Below, in pieces: positions 11,979-24,015 of a stretch of 64,000 nt of DNA; the first letter of the stretch is position 1; every line of letters starts with the position of its first letter. The DNA is from Nissolia schottii. Taxonomy: Eukaryota > Streptophyta > Magnoliopsida > Fabales > Fabaceae. The stretch covers positions 1 through 64,000 of the forward strand of contig QANU01042043.1 in assembly GCA_003254905.1 (NCBI GenBank), read 5' to 3'. A program made the position numbers and the translations under genes. A model generated the notes under the pieces. That model had not been told where the DNA came from. It made no database searches and saw nothing but the letters and a program-made list of their open reading frames with translations.

Positions 11979-14810
11979 TGAAACACCCTAGCTAACTGCT
12001 TACCTGTACGTAGTAAACAATGCTCACTAGGTTGTTTGCTATCTGATCGGAATACTTTAGTCCGTAGTTGTCTTTTAGAAAATAGTGGTTGCTTAAGAAA
12101 ATAAGGACCCATTTTAAATTTTTCACTTATATTACATCAATAATGAAATAGAGCCATGCGTTGGAAATAAACAAATATAATAACAAAGCGGATAACACTA
12201 TGATAAGTAGAACAAGCAATATACATCCATGGGTCCACCATACAAAGTCGTGTCACTGTATACATAATATGTACATAGCTCAAAGTATCATATACAGAAT
12301 CCAAAATATACAGCATCAAAATACAAGGACTACTAGAATGCTACTCAGTACGTCCTTGACCAAAATCTAAACAGCTATCTCTCTAAGCTCCTCCAATCCT
12401 AGCCGCTCATGGCTCAGCGGGCGGATCATCAGCATCATCAAAACAAGACTCATCTTCTTCGGTACCTGAAGTCATAAAATAGTGGGGAATGAGAACGGTA
12501 GGTTCTCAGTGGAATAACTTAGTTCCTGCATCGTGTATTATATTATGTCGGACTTCAGGCCGCTCAGAGATCTCTAGGTGAACATATATACTAAACAGCC
12601 TATCATTTATTATCTGGCCTATCTGAACGGCTTTATCAGCATTATTATGTGACATGGGAACTACTCTTGCTTACTACGTTCTCGTGCTGATTAGCAATTC
12701 GGCATATACAAAACCGTCTCGAGCGTGCTCTTGACGGTACGGCATAACAGCAGATTATTTATTCAAATCAGACTAAATAACAGCATAAAATCAGAACATC
12801 TTCAGCATAACAGAGTCACTCAAATATGTATCACAGAATCATCCAATACAGACATAACAGAGTTCAGCAGAATACATGCAGCAGAATCATCAGCGTAACA
12901 CGTTTAACAGAATACAGCAGAATAACAGAATAAAACAGCATGACAGAATATAACAGCATAGCAGCACATAACAGCGTAACAGAATACAGCAGCATAACAG
13001 AATAGGTGTTATTCCCACCATAGTAATGTCCTCTGTGACACTAGTATGACGGAATAACCTCACACCCTCAGTATAGGCCGACACTGTCCAGACCTTACTG
13101 CGGTGGGCTTCCACCTGCCGTGTGCCCCCTCGGGACCCCTCGACAGTGGGCGGATATTGTACCCCCACCTAAGCTTGCCCCCTTTCGACAATGCATAGGC
13201 GTGGTAACCGCACACCTCCAGGTATGCCATCTCGACACCACCTGTGGCGGGCTTCCACATTCAGGATGCCTAGACCTCCTGAAGTGGGATCATAGTGGCT
13301 CACGTGATCACGGCCTTTCAGCATAGGCATATAGCCTTTTCAGCATGTGGCATATAGCCATATTTCAGCAGCATTAGGCATTGGCCCTTATTTCAGCAGC
13401 ATTAATGGTACCTGCAGCATGGCATACTAGTTTTCCTATGGTTCATTTCAGCATAATTACTTATCTCAGAGTTTCTTATCATGTCGTTAACTATGTATAT
13501 CACAGATGCATGTAAGCTATCAAGATCCTCGCAGAGTTTATTGCAGAAGCATGTTTAACATGTTTATTTCACGTACAGCATATCAATCAGAGCAATAGCA
13601 TGGAATACTAGAATTTGTGTTTTAGGAAGGTTCCATAAACTCTTCTAATCTTAGATCATTACAGCATAATTACAGTTTCATTCAACGGCTAACGCCGCGA
13701 CATTTAATTCAGGAAAACATGCAGGGAGCTGCTTAGCGCGCCGCTCAGCGCTCCGCTCAGCGTGCCGCTCAGCGCTGCGCCTAGCGCTGCGCTTAGCACA
13801 CTTTGACACCCTGTACTGCAGAAATTGGTTTTCTTTCTTTTCTTTTCTCTTTTCCATGAAATTCACCTGAGCTTTTCACACCTATTTCACACATAATAAT
13901 TCTATCTAATCCAGGTCATAGGACCCTTCAGAATCGTCTTCCTAAGCCTAGCATAAATTCTAGCAATTATAGACATACATGCATAAAAGCATACATACAT
14001 ACATAGAAACACATAATTCTTCATCTACCATCAAAGAAGGTGAGGACTTAAGTTACCCACTTTTTGCTAGCTTCTTGATAATTAAGGAAGGATGAAAGTA
14101 AGCTTGGAGGGCTTGGTTGAATTTTCTTGGCCAAGAAGTGAAAACCCTAGGTTATGGAGGTTAGGGTTTTTGGAACTTAAGCTTTTCTTTCTCTATGTGA
14201 AGAGAAACCCCTTGCCTTGCCACTTGCTTGTCTTCTTGGTGAATTTTGAGAGTAAATTAAGATAAGAACAAGAGATGATGATTAAATTTGATGGTGAAAA
14301 GCTTAGGTGAGGTTTTGGTGGTTGGAACTTAGGAGAATTGAAAGAACTTGGTGATTATGTGTGTGTGGTTTCGTAGGGGAGGGGCTGGATGTGGGGGACT
14401 TTGGGCCTTTGGCCTGGAGTCTTCTTACTTTTTCTATGTGGTTTTGCTCGTCTTCGTTCATTAACTATTTATGTCCGAACGTCCTAAAAATATTTCGGAC
14501 ATACCGTTGTGACCTATAAATTTTCCTTATTCCTATTTAAATTTTTCTTGAAATATTCTCACATTATTTTCATATTAGTGTATTTTACAGACTCCTTTGA
14601 GTCACCCTTAAGTTCTAAAAATAGCCTAATACTAACCCAAACGTCTCCAAACGTCACGAGATCGCAAAATTATTATTTTTAACTAATACGATAGAGATTA
14701 AATAAATTCTGTGAATTTTATTCCATTTTTATCTCATCTTTTCCTTATTAACATATTCTTAATTATTTATTAAGCGGAGTTTTAGCGAAGGAAAAACTTG
14801 GGTTGTTACA
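11979..14810 (-). mobile_element. Solo LTR A nested in LTR F
   Basis: The element starts TGAAACACCC and ends GGTTGTTACA. The flanks are CTAGT (left) and CTGGT (right), a 5-bp target duplication with one change. The uninterrupted site is visible in LTR G at about 29648-29660, where ATACTGGTGCTACGAAC is continuous. The hairpin lies at 12491-12507, the conserved block near 14480-14515. It is very similar to copy B: a 92-codon minus-strand frame at 12890-13168 is identical in product to 16468-16746 in B, which shows recent common origin rather than coding function. Confidence 0.85.
13725..13802. repeat. GCTCAGCGC/GCTTAGCGC array in LTR A
   Basis: About six copies of a 9-10-base word (GCCGCTCAGCGCT, GTGCCGCTCAGCG, GCGCTTAGC) are packed head to tail. 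This is a denser, GC-rich variant of the CCGCTCAGCGG motif at the equivalent LTR position. Confidence 0.7.
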
Positions 14811-15546
14811 CTGGTGCTTTGAACTACTACTGTTCTAAGTTACTAACGGAAATTAGGGTTATGAAAAATACGGGCCAATTTGAAATTTCTTTGCAAATAC
14901 GCGTGTGTAGTAAATAATGAGCCATGCGAATAACATAACGGATAGCGGCATAACTAAAAGATAAGAGAGTTTCAATACATACCTGTAGCGTGGAGCTTTA
15001 TCGGTAGAAAGTACACATAGGGGCCCGAATGTACATAACACACCATTATATTACAATACATAAGTTTATACATAAATTCATACAGTCTGATGGTAATATA
15101 TATCAATTCAAATAATATACAAACATACTATCTATAATAAAACTACGTACACGAGCGGTACTGCTCGCTTCGTCTACGGTACAGATCCTATCCACCTACT
15201 CTCCGGTCTTGCTGTCTGCCACCTACTCGGAGTCTCCTAGGCGCTCCAGGTCCTCCTCCTCCTCAATGCTCAGGTCCGTCACTGCAGAGAAGTCGCGTGG
15301 GACAAGGAGGGGTGGCCGAGCTGAGAGTATCCTCTTCCTGGCAATGGTCCTACGGCCTCGTGCTCGAATAGTCGGAGTAGAAGCACCGGGGTCTGTGACT
15401 GGCGTCGGGGCTAGTGTGGGGCTCGGCTCTGGCTCCGATGGAGGCATCTCCTCATCGCCGTTAAGGCGAATTGAATCCCTGCTGCTGCTCCCTGGACGCT
15501 CGTCAACCCAGATTGGGTTCAGCGGTGATATCCCTGGGGCTCCGAG

Positions 15547-18417
15547 TGAAACACCCTAGCTAACTGTTTACCCGTACGTAGTAAACAATGCTCACTAGGT
15601 TGTTTACTATCTGATCGGAATACTTTAGTCCGTAATTCTCTTTTGGAAAATAATGGTTGCTTATAAAATAAGGACCCATTTTAAACTTTGCACTTGTATT
15701 ACATCAATACTGAAATAGAGCCATGCGTTGGAAATAAACAAATATACTAACAAAGCGGATAACATTATGATAAGTAGAACAGGCAATATACATCCATGGG
15801 GTCCACCATACAAAGTCATGGCACTGTATACATAATATGTACATAGATCAAAGTATCATATACAGAATCCAGAATATACAGCATCAAAATACAAGAACTA
15901 CTGGAATGCTACTCAGTACGTCCTGGACAAAAATCTAAACAGCTAACAGCCATCTCTCTAAGCTCCTCCAATCCTAGCCGCTCATGGCTCCGTAGGCGGC
16001 TCGTCAGCATCATCAAAACAAGACTCATCCTCTTCGGTACCTGAAGTCATAAATAGTGGGGGATGAGAACGGTAGGTTCTCAGTGGAATAACTTAGTCCC
16101 TGAGTCGCGTACCAGATTATGTCGGACTTCAGGCCGCTCAGAGATTTCTAGGTGAACATGTATATATACTAAAATCCCTATCATTTATTATCTGGCCTAT
16201 CTGAACGGCTTTATCAGCATTATTATGTGACATGGGAACTACTCTTACTTACTACGTTCTCGTGCTGATTAGCAATTCGGCATATACAAAACCGTCTCGA
16301 GCGTGCTCTTGACGGTACGGCATAACAGCAGATTATTTATTTAAATCACACTGAATAACAGCATAAAATCAGAATACCTTCAGCATAACAGAATCACTCA
16401 AGTATGCATCACAGAATCATCCAATACAGACATAACAGAGTTCAGCAGAATACATGCAGCAGAATCATCAGCGTAACACGTTTAACAGAATACAGCAGAA
16501 TAACAGAATAAAACAGCATGACAGAATATAACAGCATAGCAGCACATAACAGCGTAACAGAATACAGCAGCATAACAGAATAGGTGTTATTCCCACCATA
16601 GTAATGTCCTCTGTGACACTAGTATGACGGAATAACCTCACACCCTCAGTATAGGCCGACACTGTCCAGACCTTACTGCGGTGGGCTTCCACCTGCCGTG
16701 TGCCCCCTCGGGACCCCTCGACAGTGGGCGGATATTGTACCCCCACCTAAGCTTGCCCCCTTTCGACAATGCATAGGCGTGGTAACCGCACACCCCCAGG
16801 TATGCCCTCTCGACACCACCTGTGGCGGGCTTCCACATTCAGGATGCCTAGACCTCCTGAAGTGGGATCATAGCGGCTCACGTGATCACGGCCTTTCAGC
16901 ATAGGCATATAGCCTTTTCAGCATGTGGCATATAGCCATATTTCAGCAGCATTGGGCATTGGCCCTTATTCAGCAGCATTAATGGTACCTGCAGCATGGC
17001 ATACTAGTTTTCCTATGGTTCATTTCAGCATAATTACTTATCTCAGAGTTTCTTATCATGTCTTTAACTATGTATATCACAGATGCATGTAAGCTATCAA
17101 GATCCTCACAGAGTTTATTGCAGAAGCATGTTTAACATGTTTATTTCACGTACAGCATATCAATCAGAGCAATAGCATGGAATACTAGAATTTGTGTTTT
17201 AGGAAGGTTCCATAAACTCTTCTAATCTTAGATCATTACAGCAGAATTACAGTTTCATTCAACGGCTAACGCCGCAACATTTAAATCAGGAAAACACGCA
17301 GGGAGCCGCTTAGCGCGCCGCTCAGCGAGCCGTTCAGCGCTCCGCTCAGCGTGCCGCTTAGTGCTGCGCTTAGCGCGCTCTGTCGACCTGCAGACCTAAT
17401 TCAGGGCATTTCTCTCTTTTCTTCTCCTATCCTCCATGAAACTTACCTAAGCTTTTCACACATCTTTACCACATAATAATTCTACCTAATCCAAATCATA
17501 GAACTCTTTAGAATCATTTTCTAAGCCTATCATAATTTCTAACATCCTTAAACAAACATACATATGCATTAAAACATAATCACATACATATACATAAACT
17601 TATTTAACCATAAGAAGGGATTAGGAAACTAGAGTTACCCACTTTGGCTAACTTCTTGATAATTAAAGAAAGGTGAAATCAAGCCTTGCTTTCTTGCTTG
17701 GCTTTCTTGACCTAAAAATGAAAACATGCACATAATTAGGCCAAACATAGGTTATGGAAGATTAGGGTTTAGAACTTGTGAGCTTGGTTTCTTCTTGAAG
17801 AGAATTTTCTAACCTTGATACTAGCTTGCTTTCTAGATTAATTTGAGAGTGAATTAGGATGATGAGAACAAGAGATGATGATGGAGCTTAGGGCTTTGGA
17901 TGGCTTTAGGGTTTTGGAATTTCCTTGGAAGAAGAAAGGAAATGGATTTGGTCTCTTGTGTGTGTGGCTTCGTGAGTGAAAGAGAGGAAACCGTGGCTTT
18001 AGTGGCCTTTGGCCCTAGAGTCTTCTTATGCTTCCCTGTGTAGTTTTGATCGTCTCCGTTCATTAACTATTTATGTCCGAACGTCCTAAAAATATTTCGG
18101 ACCTATCATTGTGACCTATAAATTTTCCTTATTCCTATTTATATTTTTTCTTGAAATATTCTCACATTATTTTCATATTAGTGTATTTTACAGACTCCTT
18201 TGAGTCACACTTAAGTTCTCAAAATAGCCTAATACTAACCCAAACGTCTCCAAACGTCACGAGATCGCAAAATTATTATTTTTAACTAATAAGATAGAGA
18301 TTAAATAAATTCTTTGAATTTTATTTCGTTTTTATCTCATCTTTCCTTATTAACATAACATGTTCTTAATTATTTATTAAGCAGAATTTTAGCGAAGGAA
18401 AAACTTGGGTTGTTACA
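15547..18417 (-). mobile_element. Solo LTR B nested in LTR F, TSD CCGAG
   Basis: The element starts TGAAACACCC and ends GGGTTGTTACA. Perfect CCGAG duplications flank it at 15542-15546 and 18418-18422. In the related LTR H the same host site is uninterrupted (GGGGCTCCGAGTCTCTGTCG near 36921). It is near-identical to LTR A through most of its length, yet each copy has its own duplication and the DNA between them is LTR F sequence, so A and B are separate insertions and not the two ends of one element. Confidence 0.88.
17303..17380. repeat. GCTCAGCG array in LTR B
   Basis: About seven head-to-tail variants (GCCGCTTAGCGC, GCCGCTCAGCGA, GCCGTTCAGCGC and others) sit at the position matching 13725-13802 in LTR A, with one extra unit and several base changes. 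The array is therefore less stable than the surrounding LTR. Confidence 0.7.
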
Positions 18418-18940
18418 CCGAGCCTCTGTCTAGGAGAACGATCGGGCTCATCCAGTAGACTCACAGGTACAAAGGTGATCGTCTCCAGGAGAGTGTCCGT
18501 GCAGTAGTTGCGCATACGGGTGCAAGTAAATAACCATACGTCCTTGGCTAGTAGAGATGTCATGGCTGCAAACTGGATCCATAATCGAGTGGGGGTGAGA
18601 ACTCTAGGTCCTCAGTGGGTCTCCGTGGCTATTAATGGTTCATTTACTCGAGTATCCTCCAGGCCATTCAGGGGTTTTCTACGTGATCATGCATACTACA
18701 AACCCTACTGATTATTATCTTTTTCTAACCCTGAACAACTTTATCTAAGTTAGTTAGGTGACTGGGGAACTAATCTTTCTTACTAAGTTTACGTGCTTAT
18801 TGACCTTACATTTAGTCATCTCGGGCCATCCCCTTACATAATGCACAAACAATTACTAGTATGTATTAGCTCATATACAGATATTCATACAATCACAGAT
18901 ATATAGTTACATAGTGCATGGGGCGTTGGGGATCTCTTAC

Positions 18941-19085
18941 GCGTACCGGCTGGCCGGGTTAGCGTCCTATTTCTCTGTTTTAGCACATACCGGCTGGCCA
19001 GGTTAGTGCATCTTTTAATTAGGCATACCGGCTGGCCAGGTTAGCACTTTTTCTCTTTACGCATACCGGCTGGCCGGGTTAGCGC
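18941..19085. repeat. Four-copy tandem repeat around ACCGGCTGGCC
   Basis: Four copies of a roughly 24-base core, GC(A/G)TACCGGCTGGCC(A/G)GGTTAGC, start near 18941, 18983, 19022 and 19060, with about 40-base period. The core contains CCGGCTGGCC, a partly self-complementary word. The equivalent part of LTR G (about 30950-31060) has no such array. Confidence 0.75.
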
Positions 19086-19479
19086 TTTTTCCTCTACTTC
19101 CTCCTTTTTCTGTCCATCCTCTACCTTCCTTGTGTCATTAACCTCTTCGAACCAATTCACCCTGGGGCGACTGACTCGTTAACCAATCCTCACTGGTGGG
19201 GACGGGCAAGGTAACACATCGACCAATCCAACTTTGTGAACTGGTAAGGGGCTTGTCTGTAAGACTTTACCAAGAGAGGGCTTCCTAACATATAACTATA
19301 TACGTGTTCCCTAAGTTCCGTTATTATCTTTATACATTAAGTGACTAACCTCTAATTCTCTAGGGTTGCCCTAACACCTATGCACAACCCATTCCTCATG
19401 ATGAATGCTTTACTACATAAGAATGGACTCTTATGTACTCATTGGATCCCTTGGAACCACTAAAGTCTCAAGTCTGCCA

Positions 19480-19715
19480 GGTTTCATTCGAATACTTGGA
19501 GGGGAATTCGAATGAAATCCCTCGAAGTTCTTTTATTCGATTGGAATGGGTTTTCATTCGACTGAATCTCTCAGCATTCTTTCATTTGAATACTAGGGGA
19601 TTCATTCGATTGAAATCCTGAAAATTCATCTTCATTCGACTACAGAGGAATTCATTCGAAGGAAAGCTCATTTTGGCTTTCATTCGACTGAAAGCCTTGT
19701 GTATTCGAATGAATG
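19480..19715. repeat. CATTCGAATG-type palindrome array in LTR F
   Basis: At least ten copies of ATTCGA(A/C/T)TG or its variants lie in about 235 bases, centred on the palindrome TTCGAA or the near-palindrome TTCGA(C/T). They lie between a left block ending in CCTCATGATG (about 19400) and a right block with TTACCCACCT (about 19930), the position filled by CCGCTCAGCGG arrays in LTR E. Confidence 0.75.
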
Positions 19716-20643
19716 CTGAAAAAATGCCTCCCCGAGACTCCAGTTCTCAATTTCCACTGTTCCTAGGGTTCCAATCGGTACAGTTATGCGTTTCATTTCT
19801 CAATATTTCACAAAACACTTTTTACCCTGTATCCCCCCAAAATACTACTTAACAGTTCTATAGTCAGATACACAGATATGCACATATACAGTTAAAAATT
19901 AAACCACATAGACAGTGGGCTTAAGATTACCCACCTCCGACAGAGATTCCGAATCAGTGGTCTTGAAGGGGAGATTTTCCTCTTCCGGATGGCGTGCTCC
20001 GGTAGTTTTTCTGAGACTCTGGCACGAAACTTAGATGTGTTGGAACGGGACGAGTGTTTGTGAAAACGACGGAAAGTAAATGTAAATTTACGAAAGTTAC
20101 GTGGTTATTTATAACCGCGCACAGTGACGCTATTTTATTTTCTTTTTCCTTTTCTTTCTTTCCTTTTTCTTTCTTCAGAGGCGTTGCCTCCCCTGTTACT
20201 TTTATTATATTAATTTATTATTATTTATTAATTAGCTTCCCTCACAAGCTCATCCCTTCCTGTCCAGCTTCGCTTTCACTTGATCGCGTTTTGGTCGAAA
20301 AGTCTCACCTCCGGTTGCCCTAAAAATATTTCGGGCATACCGTTGTGATCCATTTATTTTTCCCTTCAGTCCGGGACAATTATCCCAAGGATCAGGGACC
20401 TTCTTGCCTAGTCAGGACATTTCACGGGCATTTTACTGTGTCCGAGAAATTTCAGTTTGAGTCGAAACTTGTCCGGCAACTCCGGAAAATTACGGAACGA
20501 CTAACCCTAGCCCGCTTCTGCTAATCCCTAGGGTTTCGGGGCCTAATCCATCTAACCTTAGCTCCTCAGCGTTCCCCTGCCGTTCCCTGGCGACGAAATT
20601 AACGGACTTTTCCGTTCATGAAAATGTGGGATGCTACATGTAT

Positions 20644-21540
20644 CCATATGCCATGATATTATATGCAGTATGTGTTATTTGTGTGGTACCGAGGTACCCA
20701 CCACTGAGATGACAAACTCACCCCTCTGTCAACAACATTTTAGATTTAGTTGAGGGACAGTGAGGATGTTTCCTTCGTCTAGTATCAGTGAGGATTCAGT
20801 TTCACTAGTAAGCTCTGCTTCGCAGTAGGGTGTACCACAGTCTTTAGCAGTTATGCTCTAGATACCTAGAGTAGGATCCGCCTTTTAGCATTCATGTTTT
20901 TAGTCATATTATCATAACTTCATTTTCAGTTTAGCATTGAAACTTGGTTATTATTTAATAAAAGCAGTTATTTTATGAAATCAATATTTATTATGATGTC
21001 AATTGTTCATTTATAAGAATTGCATGTATCTTAGTATGCCACGTTAGAGCGTCCATAGGGCAGTAGCCCTACATGCAGTCACATCCTAAGTTGGCGCGTA
21101 ACAAAAGAAAATTGAGGTTTGAATACAACATTTGTGATGTAAAAGAGTTTAGATAAAAAGATGGTTCATAAATATGTGGCCTGGACTGAACTCCCATTGG
21201 TAGATGAATTGCTATGGGTGGATTTCTTTTGTAACTATGGAAGTTGGACTAAGATTAACAGACATGATATATTGCCCCAGTGTCCAATATCCACAGATAC
21301 TCTTTGGCTGTAAGAAAAAATATATACTTTACCTGAATGACCAAGAGTTGGTGATGTGGTGATGTGATTGGCCATATGAGAGTTAGAGGGCAAGATTCTG
21401 ATTTTTACAATAAGGCTAGAAGCTTCAATTGCAGCTCTTTAGTGAAAAAAACTTATTTAGCTGACTGGTCTACTTCCTTTGTAGATAAACAATCTTCAGT
21501 AGAACCCTCATCATCATTTCTCTTAAAGGAATAAATGCTA
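20644..21540. other. Host sequence right of LTR F, no gene seen
   Basis: This is the continuation of the DNA interrupted by LTR F, with a remnant of unidentified retroelement sequence to about 21110 and then AT-rich sequence running into the copia gag relic. No open frame with recognisable motifs. Confidence 0.4.
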
Positions 21541-21549
21541 TTTATGTAA

Positions 21550-22170
21550 CTAGCATTTTTTTTCTTTGAAATTATGGGGATATCCATATTTCTCAAAACA
21601 CGATTCCATTGTGTGACCTGTTTTATTGTAGAAAGAACACTGCACTCTACCTATGCCTACTCCTAAAGCACCTCGACCTCCCACATTAGCCCACCCAAGA
21701 ACTGTGTCGTCTACCACGACCTCTATAAGATGATGGTTAAGAGGATGAGTAGGCAGGTGAAGGTTATTGATTACCAATATTGAGAAGAGTAATGGATTGA
21801 CTAAAATTATTGTGGAACTGTCTTTCTTGTTCAGTAAGCATAGAAAAAATAGTGTTGATATTAGGAAGCAGTTTCATCATCATTACTTAAGAACCCACAT
21901 GAGAATATTGATCATTAATCCACCTAATAAAATGGACAACATACTCTCGTTGTCTATATCCACAAACGATTCCCAAACCATAATCATAGGGCACCACACA
22001 AGCACAAGGAGGAATGGGTTAAAAACTCTCAAGTTTTTCACACACAAATTTCAATTTTGTAAAATAGGAAGGGATCAAAAGCTCAACTTGTCAAAGAGTA
22101 TAGAACTCTTCGTGAAGGACAACTATGCGAAAGACATCTCCTTGGTAGTATCGATGTTTAAGAGGTGCAA
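21550..22170 (-). pseudogene. Decayed Ty1/copia gag fragment
   Basis: Reading the minus strand from about 22160, broken frames give a stretch with YYQGDVFRI and an EEFYTL segment. Further on comes LTEQERQFHNNFSQSI, and finally a degenerate zinc knuckle CSFYNKTGHTMESC followed by FEKYGYPHNFKEK. These are the order and motifs of copia gag proteins (gag-polypeptide/UBN2 region, then a CCHC knuckle, here with the second Cys lost). Several stops and frameshifts separate the pieces; only 21550-21777 is open. No protease, integrase or reverse transcriptase follows, so this is a dead fragment. Confidence 0.7.
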
Positions 22171-22199
22171 TTACTTCTTTTTCCATTTATACCCTTAGT

Positions 22200-23080
22200 T
22201 ATAGTAGAACATTTATTAGTACAGTAGATGTAAAGAAAGTAATAACTGTATTGAAAATAGAAATTTGTTTTTTTTTATATAAGGATAATTTTGTCAATTC
22301 ATACTATTTTATGCATTTATCAAGATGTTTTTTTGTTTACCTTAATATATGTAAGATCACGCCTATTTTTTTTTTTTTTACAAACGATTCAATTTCATAT
22401 CTAGCATATTTGTCAACAAAACAATAATTAATCCGTCGTAGTTTGTGCACCTTTAATGCAAAATAATTAAAATACTCTCACCATACCATTTTTTTTCACC
22501 AAACCTAATTTTTATTCGACACTATATCTATTGTTCTTTCACAGGGATTCTATGAAAAAATGTTTGTCAATAGAAGATTAATAAACCCCCATGCAACGCA
22601 CGTGATTAATTTTAAGTAAATTGTTTTTAAAAAGCTATTTTAATTAACTTCTCTGAAAAAACTTAAATTCATATATTTTTGGATTAAATCCCTGGGATTA
22701 ATTTAGTGGTGAGTGATTTAGGTAGTATGCATGAGACACTCGACTCCAAATCTTGTTCTGACCAATGTAATTTTTGAAGTAATCAAAAACTATTATTTTT
22801 GGATTTTGATTAAAAATAACTCATCCAAACGCTCAAAGTTGCATAAAAAGTAATTTTTTAAAAAGATAAAAAACTGAAAAAACACAACCAAAGTCCAAAA
22901 CAACATCGGTATAAATCATGTTTCAATAGTAGATGAAGTATCTTGTTTATCATTATTATTCAAGCAACTAATCACTTAAACCAAAAGAAAAAAGAAAAGA
23001 AAAAAATGATATTATATATAAACAACGTATAAAATACAATAAGACAAAATTATTGTAAAATTAGAATATAACAAGTATGT
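22200..23080. other. AT-rich intergenic DNA
   Basis: No coding region or clear repeat boundary is seen, only homopolymer runs and low-complexity AT sequence. A phrase CCCCCATGCAACGCACGTG near 22586 resembles the hairpin found at plant Helitron 3' ends, but no terminal CTAG follows at the right distance. Confidence 0.5.
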
Positions 23081-23084
23081 GGGG

Positions 23085-24015
23085 TCAATATGTAATTAAA
23101 AAATTTATTCTCCCTCTCCCTCTCTCTCACTTTCTCTTTTTCTTATTCTCAGAGCTTGGAAGCAAGAATGAACCCTTGCTCTCCTTCAATCCCTTTGTCG
23201 GATTCCTTCGTGAACAAACTCATTCGTTCTTCCTTCTTCTTTTTTCCATAACTGTGCTTGGTACTGATTTTTTTTTAAGATGTTGGTTTCTTTATTTAGC
23301 ATGTTGGCTTCTCTATTTTAAACCTTTGGTTCCTTCGTTTTAAGATGTTAGTTTATTTTAGCGCGTTGATTTATTTGTACTAATTTATTTTTGTTTATTT
23401 ATCACCGTTTTGGAGTATTGATTTCTTTATTTTAGAGTGTTGGCATCTTTGTTTTAAAGTGTTGTTTTTTTTGTTAGAAACATTATTTGTTCACAAAGAA
23501 TGCTTTCTTTGTTTACCGAGGTTGTATAGTAGTGGTACGAAGTGTGCATAATACTCGTAAAAAAACTAACATCATTGCAAAAAGAAACCAACATGTTTTT
23601 TAAGAGAAACTAACATATCCGAGAAAAGAAACCAACATGATTAGTAAAACAAATCAACAATATTATGTTTAATTTAACAAGAAACCATCAAGACTAAAAG
23701 AAAAGTGGAACTAAAAAAATTAACACGACTTTACTTAATTTATAAGATGGTGGAATCTTTGTTTATTTGTCACTTTCTTATCCATACCTTATTAGTACTG
23801 TTTATTTTTTATTATTTTTCATTGTTTTAACATGTTGATTTTGGTTTTTCTGTATTAGATTGTTGGTTTGTTAGTTTATAAAGGTTGCATTATTTATTAG
23901 TTTGTTGATTTCTTTATTTTTTAGTGTATAGGAAATGTGTTGTATTGGTGAGTGATTTCAGGCAAATGTAAGAAGAGTGTGAGTTGAAGAAGGAAAAAGC
24001 ATGTGGAGTAGGGGC
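23085..24015. repeat. Fold-back block of degenerate TGTTGGTTTCTTT repeats
   Basis: Left part (about 23278-23480): many copies of a word like TGTTGGTTTCTTTATTTTA. Middle (about 23555-23720): the reverse complement, AAAGAAACCAACATG, several times. Right (about 23745-23940): the forward form again. A CT-rich stretch opens the block. The arrangement would form long imperfect hairpins and suggests a fold-back or MITE-like element with internal repeats. No terminal repeat or target duplication is clear. Confidence 0.5.

Larger units (their letters stand above)
11910..20638 (-). mobile_element. Solo LTR F (CATTCGAATG subfamily), TSD TGTAT, split by two nested LTRs
   Basis: The element begins TGCAACGCCCTAG at 11910 and ends GATGCTACA at 20638. 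It is flanked by perfect TGTAT duplications at 11905-11909 and 20639-20643. Its own sequence is in three parts (11910-11978, 14811-15546, 18418-20638), about 3.0 kb in all. These parts align in order with LTR G (29588-32814). The gaps are exactly the solo LTRs A and B. The middle segment has short open frames on both strands (15209-15559) that match positions in G and H, but I take them as LTR sequence, not genes. Confidence 0.85.

Noticed and set aside
12890..13260. Open frames of 92 and 66 codons in LTR A, repeated in LTR B (16468-16838) and partly in D (9764-10090)
   Set aside because: Their conservation simply follows the recent common origin of the LTRs; the products are low-complexity or have no motif, and frames on both strands are equally open.
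15209..15559. Open frames shared by LTRs F, G (30048-30529) and H (36605-37024), up to 155 codons
   Set aside because: They lie wholly in LTR sequence, are open on both strands because of high GC, and the frame differs in length between copies.
11979..18417. LTRs A and B as the two ends of one full-length retrotransposon
   Set aside because: Each has its own target duplication and the DNA between them aligns with LTR G, so it is not an internal region.
21767..22198. Plus-strand open frame of 143 codons
   Set aside because: It is the shadow of the minus-strand copia gag relic, which has the recognisable motifs.
22690..22760. tRNA-like text TTAGTGGTGAGTG ... GACTCCAAATC
   Set aside because: Box B is not convincing and no arms pair, so neither a tRNA nor a SINE can be supported.
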